A stretch of 64,000 nucleotides of DNA from Alphaproteobacteria bacterium (lineage in GTDB: Bacteria; Pseudomonadota; Alphaproteobacteria; Paracaedibacterales; VGCI01). Below are positions 24,202 through 34,500 of the stretch, in pieces. Where the stretch lies: positions 1 to 64,000 of the forward strand of contig JAIESE010000039.1 of NCBI GenBank assembly GCA_019746225.1, read 5' to 3'. Below the pieces are notes generated by a model, which was not told the origin of the DNA, made no database searches, and saw only the letters and a list, made by a program, of their open reading frames with translations. Numbering within the stretch: the stretch's first letter is position 1; each line of letters begins with the position of its first letter. The position numbers were made by a program, and so were the translations under genes.

Positions 24202-25104
24202 TCAACGCGTAGCGGCCCCCCAGCTTCTGTTCACTATGACAAAGCTGTCAGCCCCTACCATGTTGTCAAAAAAGGAGACAGCATTGCTTCCATTGCACGA
24301 AAATATAAAATGGATAAACGGGAGCTTATCCGAACAAACGGCCTTGAGTCCCCTTACCGCATTGTAAAAGGCCAGCGTTTACTTGTGCGACCCCTCAAGA
24401 CAAAGTCTTCGATGCGCGAGGAAATGGATGAATCAGAAATGCCAGCAACGGAAGAAGTAGGCAACGTTTCAGAGGATGATGAAGTTCAGGTAAAACCTCT
24501 GGCGGCAGTATCCGCTTTGGGTGCGGGCGCAATGGCACATGAAGCTCTTGAATCTGGAGGCAGAATGAATCCCGAGGTGGATGATGAAGCTGAAGCTGAG
24601 CCCGCCATAGATAACCAAGATCCTTCTCAAAAAGGCAAATATGATGACGATGATGTTGGAGATGAAGATGGCACAAGGCGCCCTAAAATGGAACAGTCAT
24701 CAGGCATTCCTGCAGCACCCCCCGCTGCATCCGGCTATACGTGGCCGGCTCAAGGCAATGTTACTCGCGACTTTAGTCCTGCTGGTAAAGGGAAAGCCCA
24801 AAACGATGGTATTAATATTGCCGCCGCCAAAGGCTCTCCCGTTGTTGCTGCTAATAACGGTGTTGTTGCCCATGCCGGCAATCAATTGCGCGGCTTTGGA
24901 AATGTCGTCCTTGTGAAGCATGACAATGGGACAATGACCGTTTATGCCCATCTTGATAAAGTTGCAGTCAAAAAAGGGGAGGTGGTCAACGCGGGCCAAA
25001 AAATTGGAACTGTTGGACAAACAGGAACGGTTAAGGAACCTCAACTCCACTTTGAGATTCGAAAGGGCCGCAAACCCATCAATCCAAACAATTACTTAAA
25101 ATAA
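24136..25104 (+). CDS. nlpD: NlpD-like lipoprotein, LysM plus degenerate M23 domain
   Basis: The 322-residue lipoprotein (lipobox LVGC, Cys22) has a LysM domain at about 40-87 (YHVVKKGDSIASIARKY) that binds peptidoglycan, a long acidic linker, and a LytM/M23 domain at about 200-322. The HxxxD zinc motif is replaced by QNDGINI, while YAHLD and LHFEIR remain. The same loss is seen in E. coli NlpD, which activates an amidase instead of cutting peptidoglycan. It therefore probably controls daughter-cell separation. The surE-nlpD-yajC-secDF order is standard for the class. Confidence 0.88.
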   Translation: MKNYRKTQIALAILALATLVGCSTRSGPPASVHYDKAVSPYHVVKKGDSIASIARKYKMDKRELIRTNGLESPYRIVKGQRLLVRPLKTKSSMREEMDESEMPATEEVGNVSEDDEVQVKPLAAVSALGAGAMAHEALESGGRMNPEVDDEAEAEPAIDNQDPSQKGKYDDDDVGDEDGTRRPKMEQSSGIPAAPPAASGYTWPAQGNVTRDFSPAGKGKAQNDGINIAAAKGSPVVAANNGVVAHAGNQLRGFGNVVLVKHDNGTMTVYAHLDKVAVKKGEVVNAGQKIGTVGQTGTVKEPQLHFEIRKGRKPINPNNYLK

Positions 25105-25248
25105 TAGGGATAGGCATGACAGAATCTCACGGCTTTCTGCTCCTTGCAAGTTTTGAGGTCTAGGACTTAACAATCAAGTGTTTATAGAGTTGGATGTTTT
25201 CAAACTCTATGGTATGAATAGAAAAAATTTAAATGAGGAATATATATA

Positions 25249-25650
25249 ATGAGCGGTTTTGATCCAATGGCATTTTTGCCTTTTGTGCTAATTTTTGGGG
25301 TATTTTACTTTTTAATTTTACGCCCTCAACAGCAAAAGATGAAAAAACACCAAAATATGCTTAACAGCTTGCGTCGAGGAGACCGCGTAGTCACCAATGG
25401 TGGTTTGATTGCCACCGTTACAAAAATTGTCAGTGACGGTGAAATTCAATTAGAAATTGCTGACGATATCCGCGTTCGCCATGTCCGCGGCATGATTGCA
25501 GAAGTTTTGGCAAAAACAGATCCTGTTACCCCATCAGCCTCTTCTCCTTCGCAAACAAGTTCTCCAATTGTTCGCAAACTTGAATCCTCAAAATCAAAGG
25601 GATCCAACAAATCTGCAGCAAACCGTTCCAAAGGAAAAGCAAAGAAATGA
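25249..25650 (+). CDS. yajC: Preprotein translocase subunit YajC
   Basis: The 133-residue protein has one N-terminal membrane helix (FLPFVLIFGVFYFLI), the LRPQQQKMKKHQNML motif and the GDRVVTNGGLIATV domain typical of YajC. It joins SecDF at the Sec translocon. A Ser/Lys-rich tail of about 45 residues is longer than usual. It overlaps secD by four bases (ATGA). Confidence 0.95.
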   Translation: MSGFDPMAFLPFVLIFGVFYFLILRPQQQKMKKHQNMLNSLRRGDRVVTNGGLIATVTKIVSDGEIQLEIADDIRVRHVRGMIAEVLAKTDPVTPSASSPSQTSSPIVRKLESSKSKGSNKSAANRSKGKAKK

Positions 25651-27254
25651 TTTTTATCCCGCGCTGGAAAATTTTTTCTATCCTAGCCGTATGTTTTGCA
25701 GGCGTTTTATTTGCCTTGCCAAACGTCCTGTCGCCGGAGCTATACAGTAAATTACCCGCTGCCTTTCAAAAGACGATAAATCTTGGGCTTGAATTAAGAG
25801 GCGGATCACATCTTCAATTTGAAGTTGATCTAAACTCAGTTCATAAAGACCAATTGCTGAACACACTGGACGAGGCACGCACAACTTTACGCAAAGAACA
25901 AATCGGCTATTCGGGCCTCTCGATTAACCAGAAGCAAGGGAATATTACCTTTACTTTGAGAAATACCAACGCAGATGCAACCCAAAATGAAAAAGCCCTT
26001 AAGGCTCTCAAGAAGATCGATCCTCAAGCTACCGTCGTCATTACTCCAGAAGGCTTGGGTACGCTTACTTTGGCTCAGGACTCTGTTGAGCAACGCAATC
26101 GCGCTGCTGTTGAACAATCTATTGAAGTCATCCGTCGTCGTATTGATCCAGATGGCACCAAAGAACCTCTCATCCAGCGTCAGGGCAAAGACCGAATCAT
26201 TGTTCAGCTGCCCGGTGTTGAAGACCCAGGTGAGGTTAAACGCTTGATTGGTCGCACGGCCAAAATGACCTTTCGGATGGTTGATGAAGAAGCAGGACCT
26301 GTTGAGGTTACTTCCACGGGTCAACCTCGCGCTAACGTTCCACCAGGCTCAGAAATTTTAAAGATGGAAGATAAATCTGAGACAACGCGATATATTGTTG
26401 TAAAGAAGCAAATTGGGATCAGTGGCGATAATCTCATTAATGCCCAAGCAACCTTTGAACACGACAGCGGAACCCCTGCAGTGAGCTTAAAGTTCAATAA
26501 CATTGGCGCCCGAAAATTTGCTGAACTTTCCGGAAATAACATCGGTCGCCGTTTTGCTATTGTGTTGGATGACAAAGTTATCAGCGCCCCAGTCTTTCGC
26601 AGTATCATTCCAAATGGAGAAGGTATCATCAGCGGCAGTTTCACAACCCAAGAGGCCAACGAATTGTCCCTCCTCCTCCGAGCGGGCGCTCTCCCTGCCC
26701 CTCTCAAAGTCATTGAAGAAAGAACCGTGGGGCCCAGTATGGGTGCTGACTCCATTCGAGATGGAAAATTGGCCACAATGTTAGCCTTTGTTTTCGTGGC
26801 CGTCTTTATGATCATGAATTATTCCTTGTTTGGCTTGTATGCTGACATTGCCCTTGCTTTTAACCTCATCTTTCTTTTCGCCGCCCTTTCGCTCCTTCAA
26901 GCGACCTTAACCTTACCCGGTATCGCAGGTATCGCGCTTACCATTGGTATGGCCGTGGATGCCAACGTTCTTATTTATGAGCGTATCAAAGAAGAGCTCC
27001 GCAATGGATTGCGCCCGATTGCTGCTATTGAGACAGGATATGCCCGCGCCATCACAACAATTATTGATTCAAACCTAACCACTCTCATTGGAGCTGCCGT
27101 GTTGTTTGAATTTGGGACAGGCCCGATTCGAGGCTTTGCCGTTACGTTGGCTTTGGGTATTGTGATTTCGCTTTTCACTTCCATTTCCTTAACCCGTTTA
27201 ATCATTGTAACGTGGCTGCGCCGGCGCCGTAACGTTACTACATTGCCCATATAA
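25647..27254 (+). CDS. secD: Protein translocase subunit SecD
   Basis: The 535-residue RND-type protein uses the proton gradient to pull proteins out of the Sec channel. One N-terminal helix is followed by a large periplasmic domain (LGLELRGGSHLQFEVD, IEVIRRRIDPDGTKEPLIQR) and five C-terminal helices with GIALTIGMAVDANVLIYERI, which has the proton-relay Asp. Length is normal for the family. Confidence 0.97.
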   Translation: MIFIPRWKIFSILAVCFAGVLFALPNVLSPELYSKLPAAFQKTINLGLELRGGSHLQFEVDLNSVHKDQLLNTLDEARTTLRKEQIGYSGLSINQKQGNITFTLRNTNADATQNEKALKALKKIDPQATVVITPEGLGTLTLAQDSVEQRNRAAVEQSIEVIRRRIDPDGTKEPLIQRQGKDRIIVQLPGVEDPGEVKRLIGRTAKMTFRMVDEEAGPVEVTSTGQPRANVPPGSEILKMEDKSETTRYIVVKKQIGISGDNLINAQATFEHDSGTPAVSLKFNNIGARKFAELSGNNIGRRFAIVLDDKVISAPVFRSIIPNGEGIISGSFTTQEANELSLLLRAGALPAPLKVIEERTVGPSMGADSIRDGKLATMLAFVFVAVFMIMNYSLFGLYADIALAFNLIFLFAALSLLQATLTLPGIAGIALTIGMAVDANVLIYERIKEELRNGLRPIAAIETGYARAITTIIDSNLTTLIGAAVLFEFGTGPIRGFAVTLALGIVISLFTSISLTRLIIVTWLRRRRNVTTLPI

Positions 27255-27265
27255 GAGGCCCATTT

Positions 27266-28207
27266 ATGTCACTTCGCATTATCCCCTACAATACAAAAAT
27301 CGACTTTGTCGGCTTTCGTTTCATTACCTTTGCAATCTCCCTTATTGTCATTTTGGCTTCTACCATTAGCTTTGCTGTTAAAGGGCTGAATTATGGCATC
27401 GACTTCCGCGGCGGCTTTATCGTCGAAGTCCACATGCCTGAAAAGCCTGACGTTCCTGCATTGCGTGGCAAAATTGAACAGCTGAACCTTGGTGAGGTCT
27501 CGCTTCAAGAGTTTGGCAAGGACAATACTCTATTGATCCGCCTAGAAAGCCACAAAGAAGAAGGAAAAGAGGACACGCAAGTTCAAGCAGAAACTTTAGA
27601 AAAAGTGAAGAAAGTATTGGGAGCAGGGGTTGATTATCGTAGAGTCGAAACCCTTGGTGCAAAAGTGGGGGGTGAGCTCATCCGTAATGCCCTCAAAGCT
27701 ATTGGTTTTGCCCTAATGGCCATGCTTATTTATATCGCCATCCGTTTTGAGTGGCAGTTTGCAGCCTGTGCTATAATGGCCTTAATTCACGATTGTGTAG
27801 CGATTCTGGGGCTCTTTTCATTATTTCCCCTGGAATTCAATGAAAATGCCGTTATTGCTATTCTGATTACAGCCGGCTATTCCATCAACGATACCATTGT
27901 AATTTTTGACCGAATACGGGAAAACATTCGCAAATACAAGAAGATGAATTTGGGAGAGCTTGTTAATAAAAGCTTGAATGAGACTTTGTCACGAACGATT
28001 CTCACCGCATCTACAACCTTATTAGCTCTCACGGCCTTATATCTTTGGGGCGGGAAGGTTATCTCCACCTTTACCTTACCCATCATTATCGGAATTCTTA
28101 TTGGTTCTTTTTCTTCCATCTGCCTTGCTGCACCTTTGCTCCTTTATTTACGCTTAAAAAGAGGTGAAGAAGCCCTAAAAGATACCGGAGCTGTACTTAA
28201 CCGTTAA
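27266..28207 (+). CDS. secF: Protein translocase subunit SecF
   Basis: The 313-residue partner of SecD has LNYGIDFRGGF in its first periplasmic stretch and the TAGYSINDTIVIFDRIREN helix with the conserved Asp, near residues 203-220. It starts 11 bases after secD. It is the last gene of the tat-sec run; a 9-pair hairpin follows 87 bases later. Confidence 0.97.
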   Translation: MSLRIIPYNTKIDFVGFRFITFAISLIVILASTISFAVKGLNYGIDFRGGFIVEVHMPEKPDVPALRGKIEQLNLGEVSLQEFGKDNTLLIRLESHKEEGKEDTQVQAETLEKVKKVLGAGVDYRRVETLGAKVGGELIRNALKAIGFALMAMLIYIAIRFEWQFAACAIMALIHDCVAILGLFSLFPLEFNENAVIAILITAGYSINDTIVIFDRIRENIRKYKKMNLGELVNKSLNETLSRTILTASTTLLALTALYLWGGKVISTFTLPIIIGILIGSFSSICLAAPLLLYLRLKRGEEALKDTGAVLNR

Positions 28208-28540
28208 GCTTCGCATCTTTCTTCATCAGTTGGTCCATGCGCTCAAATTCATTATCAGACCCTGGATTTTAACAACGGTAAAAGGTTGCTTTCGGGCTGA
28301 AACAACACCTTTCAGCCCATATTGATAACCTTAATGTCCACCTTTACCAAAGATTAACTTCTCTATTTAAAAGCCCTAAATTTTCATCTTTCTTTTTACT
28401 TTATTTTAAGCCCCACAAAATATTCTATTCATTACCCCTACCCCTTGATTATTGAGGAAATAAACCTATATTAAATTATAGGATGATACTTATTTTTTTA
28501 GACAAGTATTAGTCTGTGCATGCTAGAGGGGGTGATTCCT
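28208..28540. other. 333-base gap before the giant surface-protein gene
   Basis: It holds the hairpin at 28294-28318 and then an AT-rich stretch (28320-28520) with no coding frame. The AT-rich part, which ends in AGAGGGGGTG before the start at 28541, presumably carries the promoter of the giant gene. I cannot pick a convincing -35/-10 pair. Confidence 0.5.
28294..28318 (+). terminator. Hairpin after secF
   Basis: GGGCTGAAA, seven bases, TTTCAGCCC: a perfect nine-pair stem. No T-run follows, so termination would be weak or Rho-assisted. It separates the tat-sec operon from the giant gene. Confidence 0.5.
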
Positions 28541-31500
28541 ATGGCGGACATTGTAAAAAAAGATGAAGAATTACTCACTAAAAATGAGAATTTAAGCTCT
28601 TCCGAGGTGGATTCCACCTTACAAGGCGATGGGAAAACTCGAGATAAATCAAAGAAAGATGAGTCCAATCAAGCTAAGGATTACCGCCGTAAAAAGCAAG
28701 ATGCGCTCCAGGGAAAAGAAAATAAGTCTGTACGCGGGCAGGAAAATGAGCCTGAAACAGGCAAACGGGGTGGTGGCGAAAAGGGTGGTGAGAAGGGTGG
28801 AAAATCTGGGGGATCTGGTCCAGGACAGGCTCAAAACCTTCAAACCGGTCAAACCACCGTTCAATTTAGTAGCGGCGGCGGCGGCGTTGGTAACTTTGGC
28901 AGCTTGCTGGCCTTATTTGCCTCCTCATCCAACTTAGCGCGCGCTGATATTGGTGGGTTTCGCATCATTTCTAACCAATTGAATAACCTAAATTTACGCT
29001 CCGACAATCAGGCAGCAAAAGGAAGCCTCCTTGGTGATGGAAAAGAGAGCCAAAAAGTCATTCTTGGAGGAGCTGTAGAACAAACAGTAGAAAATGCAGC
29101 TAAACAGTTTGTTGCTGAAGCAGCCGGCTCCGGCAGTCACAGCAAGGCAAGCGTTGACGATTCGTTAAAATCCCTTTTATCTGGACTTAGCGCCCATGCT
29201 GCAACAGGTGCAGGTGACGAAGGAAAAAGTAAAGGAGACTCAATTACAATCGCAAACTTAGGTGGTTTTACGTATATCCAAAGCTTTAACTCAAACAATC
29301 TTTTCTTTCCGGCAGACCTTGTCTTTACCTTCACGAATCAATCGACAGGCCAGAACGGGATTGTTAAAAGTTATTTTACCGCTGCAAACTTAGGAACTTT
29401 TAACGAGTATACATATCAAGTCATCAGTCCAATTATTGATGTGGGCAAAGCCCTTAACGCTTCGGGGCTTTCTGGCTTTACGGCAATACCCAGCTCAACA
29501 GATGAGCTTGCCGTCAACATTTTAAGGCCTCAGGATGGTCTGCGCGATACGATTAGACATCGCAGAATCGTTAATCCGGATTATCAAGGCTTAACTCTTA
29601 CAGCAGACGGGGATGTCCTCTCCTTTAACATAACAAAACCTATGTCGATCCTAGTAAAAGCAACACCTGTGGGCGGAAATGCTTCAAGTGAACTCGTTTT
29701 CCGCGTCAATGCAGGACCTGGAGATCTGGTTACCTCAACCACTGGTTTTGGAACCCTTGATCCATCAGGGGAGTTTAACAGTGCCGTCTTTAGGATTAAT
29801 GGCTCCGCGATGACCGGCCCCATCGCAGGGCTTGCCTCCGTCATCGATATGATTGATGGTTCAGGGACAGTCGGTTTTTTGAACGGATCTGGCCTCCATA
29901 GTTTTTCTATTCTTCCCACTGGGGACGAATACGCCTACTCATTTCCAAGCAATACGATTTTTAGACATCTTGGGACTTCTTTGACAACTATCCCAACTTC
30001 CGATGCGTCCGGACAGTTTGGTGTGGCAAACATTGTTCTACCTGAAGGGACGAAGACTTACGACCTGAAAATGGGGGGAAATGTTTTAGATGTCTATGGC
30101 AACAAGCTTGGGGTCGGTGACACCTTAAATCTCAGTTTACCTTCCGGTAACGGCTCAACATCAGGCCCCCATAACATCATCACTTTAGGGGATAATACCT
30201 TAGGGGGATTTGGCTTAAGCGTGGGTGACCTGAAGACTTTAACGCTGTTTGCTTCAGATGTCAGTGCCGGAAACACCATTACCCCAACAGATATCATATT
30301 TAGGGGCAACATCCTTTATGCAGATAAGAGTGTCGATTCGACCTTTTACCCCCACATTGAAGACTTAAATATGTTGCATAAGCCATTGAGCCCCACCATG
30401 ACAACCCCCACCGTTGGGCAGTTTAACAATGTAAATATCACGTTCCAAGACAGCATTATCAACGGAAACCTGGGCAAAGATACCTTCTATGGCGACATTC
30501 AACACCTCGGAGATCTCAATGATTTTGGCATCCCTGCTGGGGTAGATACTGTCAATAAACCGTTCTTTTCTGGACGTTACAACGGCTTTATCACGGGTGT
30601 AAACGTAACAGACGTTGATGGCCATGTTGTGATCACAACACTTGCAACCGCTGGTGCAGCTGATGTTGGGAGTGGTATCACCAATGGCGGCATCAATTCG
30701 ATTACCTGGGCAAATGATGTGTATGTCGGCGGTTACAACCCAGACCAAGACAACAGCAAAAATTTAAATACCTACAATTTCACACTTCTCGGGGACACAA
30801 TCCGAAACCCTATCATGCAAGGTCATGCACTCATCACAGATTTTGATCTGGCCAAAGATACCTTTAAATTTCAACTTACGCCTGACCTCTTCCGGTCTTT
30901 GGACACCGACCATAATAAGTCTATTTCGATGACAGATTTGGACAGTGGGGTCAATTTCTTGCAGAATAGCTTATTTCCCAACCGTCTACTCGGTACGAAT
31001 GTTGATGTTTCAGGGACAATGATCAGCTTTAAAGGGGGCGGATCGATCAATTTAATGGGTGTTGATCTGGCCAGTTTCGCTGATATCTCTAAGGTTGTGA
31101 CAACAGAAGTATACCTCACGTACATTCCGGTAGCTGCGTTGCCGCTTATTGAAATCACTCCAGTCACCCCATCCCATGGTCAACCTTTTGTCTATGGGAA
31201 TGGACCACTCAATATGACAGGGGTAACCACTCCTTACTACAATGAACTTGACAACTACTTTAGCAATTCCCTTTTTGCCACCTATACGGTGACTGGCCTC
31301 CCTAGCGGCGTTACCATTGATCCTTGGGGATCCATCACGGTTACAACAACAACACCAGTCTTTGCCCCCCTCACGATTACGGCAACTGATGACCATGGCG
31401 GTACCGCCACTAGTGACCCTCTCCTTTTTGGATTTTTGAACGCACCGGTCCTAGAAGTACCAGATGGAGCTACAAGGCAATCACCAGATTTTACCTCGAA

Positions 31501-34500
31501 TAACATTTATGTTGGTGGTTTAAATTCAACAATTATTGGAATAAAAGACACCTTGCTTATAGGCCCCAACCAAGGCGGAACAACAAACATTGCCAGCAAC
31601 ATGATCATCAATACTGAAGGCGGAACGTCTTATGGTGACTTCCGAGACATCAACATAACAGCGCAAGGCACTAGCGGCTCCGTATTTACTCTAACCAATA
31701 TCGGAACAGCGCAATCACCTGTCTTAATAACTTCATCTCAAAATCAAGCCGGCGTGATTAATGGTTATAATTTAAACATTAATGGCAACGCTTTTTATAC
31801 CTATGGAACGACTTATGGTGTCGCCCAGAATTTACATTTGACTGCTCAAGGAGGTACGGGGTCTCAAGTGCAATTTACAGCAGGGTTTCAACAAGTCGGT
31901 ACATATGATAACAGGGGAGTAATTTATGGCTCCACCATCAACATTGGCCCAGAAACAATCTTTGGTAATGGCACCATCTACGGTGGTGTACAAAGGATCG
32001 ACATTGATGTTAATGCAGGTGTTTCCGCAGGTACCCGAAGAGGCTTCTCCATTAATGCGGCTTCCTTTGGAGGGAATGTTCCCTATAATCAGCTTTCAGG
32101 GAATCTCGATACAGGAGCCACCTTTCAAAATAATAGTATCACTTTCCAATCTTTAGCAATTAAAATTGTGGGAGATGTCACAGGCCAAACATCAACGATT
32201 TATAGTTTTGCTGAAGTCTTAGATGTGACTGAATACAAACTAGCTGCGGTGATCGGTCAACGTGCAGCTCAAAGCTCCCAGACAACTCCTCCTCCAAGTA
32301 TTGCAGATTCAAGTCTCTCATATTCTGGAAACACCATCTTTACAGGTAACCACTTTGTTTTTGAGGGCTCGACGTTTTCCGGCGGCAAGGGAAATACGAT
32401 CTTCTATGGCAATTTAAAAGAATTTGGCAACCCCTACGATCCCACTTCTCTTCGGTATAATGGTTTCGTCAATGGGGTCACTGTTACGTCAAGCACCGGG
32501 GTATTAACCAATGGCGTGCTAACCATTTCAGACCCAAGGGATGGAAATTCTATTACCTGGGCCAATAATACTTATAACCCTGGAATGGGGACAAATGAGT
32601 ATAACTTTACTCTTGTGCCTAATGGTGCCGGGGATGCTGTCATGCAAGGTTTTCAAACCATATCAAGCTTTAATCCTGTAACAGACAAGATTACCTTGAA
32701 CTTGACACAAAACCTTGCTGGAAACTTAGGATTCCCCGACAGTGGTGCCACAGCTCAAACATTAGCGGCTTTGCTTGATCAAGACGTCCAAATTGTTTCA
32801 GATGGGGCGGGGGGTACTTTAATCTTGTTCCCCGCTGGAGGGGGTATTGATCTTAAAGGCTTTACCTTTACTGGTCCCCAAACCTTAGCATCTTTGATCG
32901 CTCAATTCCCAACCACCCTTTCCATTAACGGTGTCGGCGCCGCTTATGTTCCCCTTGCAATTAACAATGCTGCCTATGCAACATTTGATCACGCTCACGT
33001 TAATTTCGCCTTTACAGACATTTACAAAGCCTTTGTGGCAAATGGCAATCAAAGTAATCTCACTTTTAGTGTTGCAGGCGTTACCGGTGTCCTCAACACT
33101 ACAACGCATTTAATGAACTATACCCTTCTTCCAGGCGTTGGAAATGGAGACCCCCCCCAAATTTATCTCGACTCCGAGGGGACCTTAACCATAGCCTTAA
33201 CAATAACGACACCGATTTATTTAGATTTTAACCTCACCGTATACGATGGTCGGTCAACCGTAACGACGACGACCCCGATTCCGCTCTTTGCCTTAAATAC
33301 AACCACTCCAGAAGACATGCTCGCTGGAAATACGACCAACGGCTTCATTGTCCGAAATTTAGAGAACGCGCAAACACTGAGTGGAACAACAGCAACACAA
33401 GCCTATGAAGCAAGTGACGCTACAACAATTTTTGGCGGTGGGGATAATATCGTCTTTGATGGAACACATGCAACCTCTACCACCCCTCTCTCTTACGGAT
33501 CAAAACTGATTTATAGTGTAGGTGCCGGAGATCGAAAGATGGTGGCTGATGTCTCCTCGATTCAATTCACGCATGATGGAACGCACACGGCTGGTCTAAA
33601 CGGACAAACAATCACGTTTGGTGCCAATATGATTAAATCCACCACAGGTACAGGCTCAGATTATGGAATATTTGGCAACGCGGAAAGCTTAATCATGACA
33701 GCAAGTGGCGCGCGGGGCGGTGGAGGTCCAAGAGATGCCAATATCCACGATAATATCATCAACTTTGGACCCAATACAGAGTACGGCAGCGGGAATTTTT
33801 ACGGTAATTTGAAATCCCTTACCCTGTCAATCACGGACCCATCCATTGGCCCCAATACCGTTGGAAATGCAACCATTGAAGGGAACACCTTTAACTTTAG
33901 CGCCAACAAACTGACAGCTGACGTCGCAGGACCCTCTAACCTCTACGCTGGAATAGGGACACTTACGATTGTCAATACCGAAACATCGGCTTATACACGT
34001 ACCGGAACTAGTCAGATTACCGGCAACGCCTTTAACTTTAGCAACAGCACCCTTAAAGCCGGTGTGGGAGCAACAATGCTCTTCAGTGATATCGCTGACA
34101 TGTCGAATACCACGTTTGCTCTACAGCCTGTAACGCTTGTAACGACGGCTCCTCCTGGCGTTGTTGAAATCAAAGATGCCTTCGACAACACCATCACCTG
34201 GGGCAACAATACCTTTTATGGCAACACGGGCGTCGATACCTTCACCTTTACCATCCTATCTCTTGGTGGCGGTCAGGGCGCCATGCAAGGTAACGCCACT
34301 ATAGAAAACTATACCAATGGAATTGATACAATCAATTTTAAGCTCTCCCCAGATCTCTTTAAGGCCTTAAACCTTGATTTTGACAGAACTCTAACCCCCC
34401 TTGAGTTTCAAAATCCAAATTTCATTCATTTTACCCCTGAAGGGGCAAATATGCGTATATCCTTTGCACAAAACGCAGGATCCATCCTGATAAAAAATTA

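Noticed and set aside
26321..26815. 164-codon open frame opposite secD
   Set aside because: Antisense shadow of a highly conserved gene; no ribosome site or domain.
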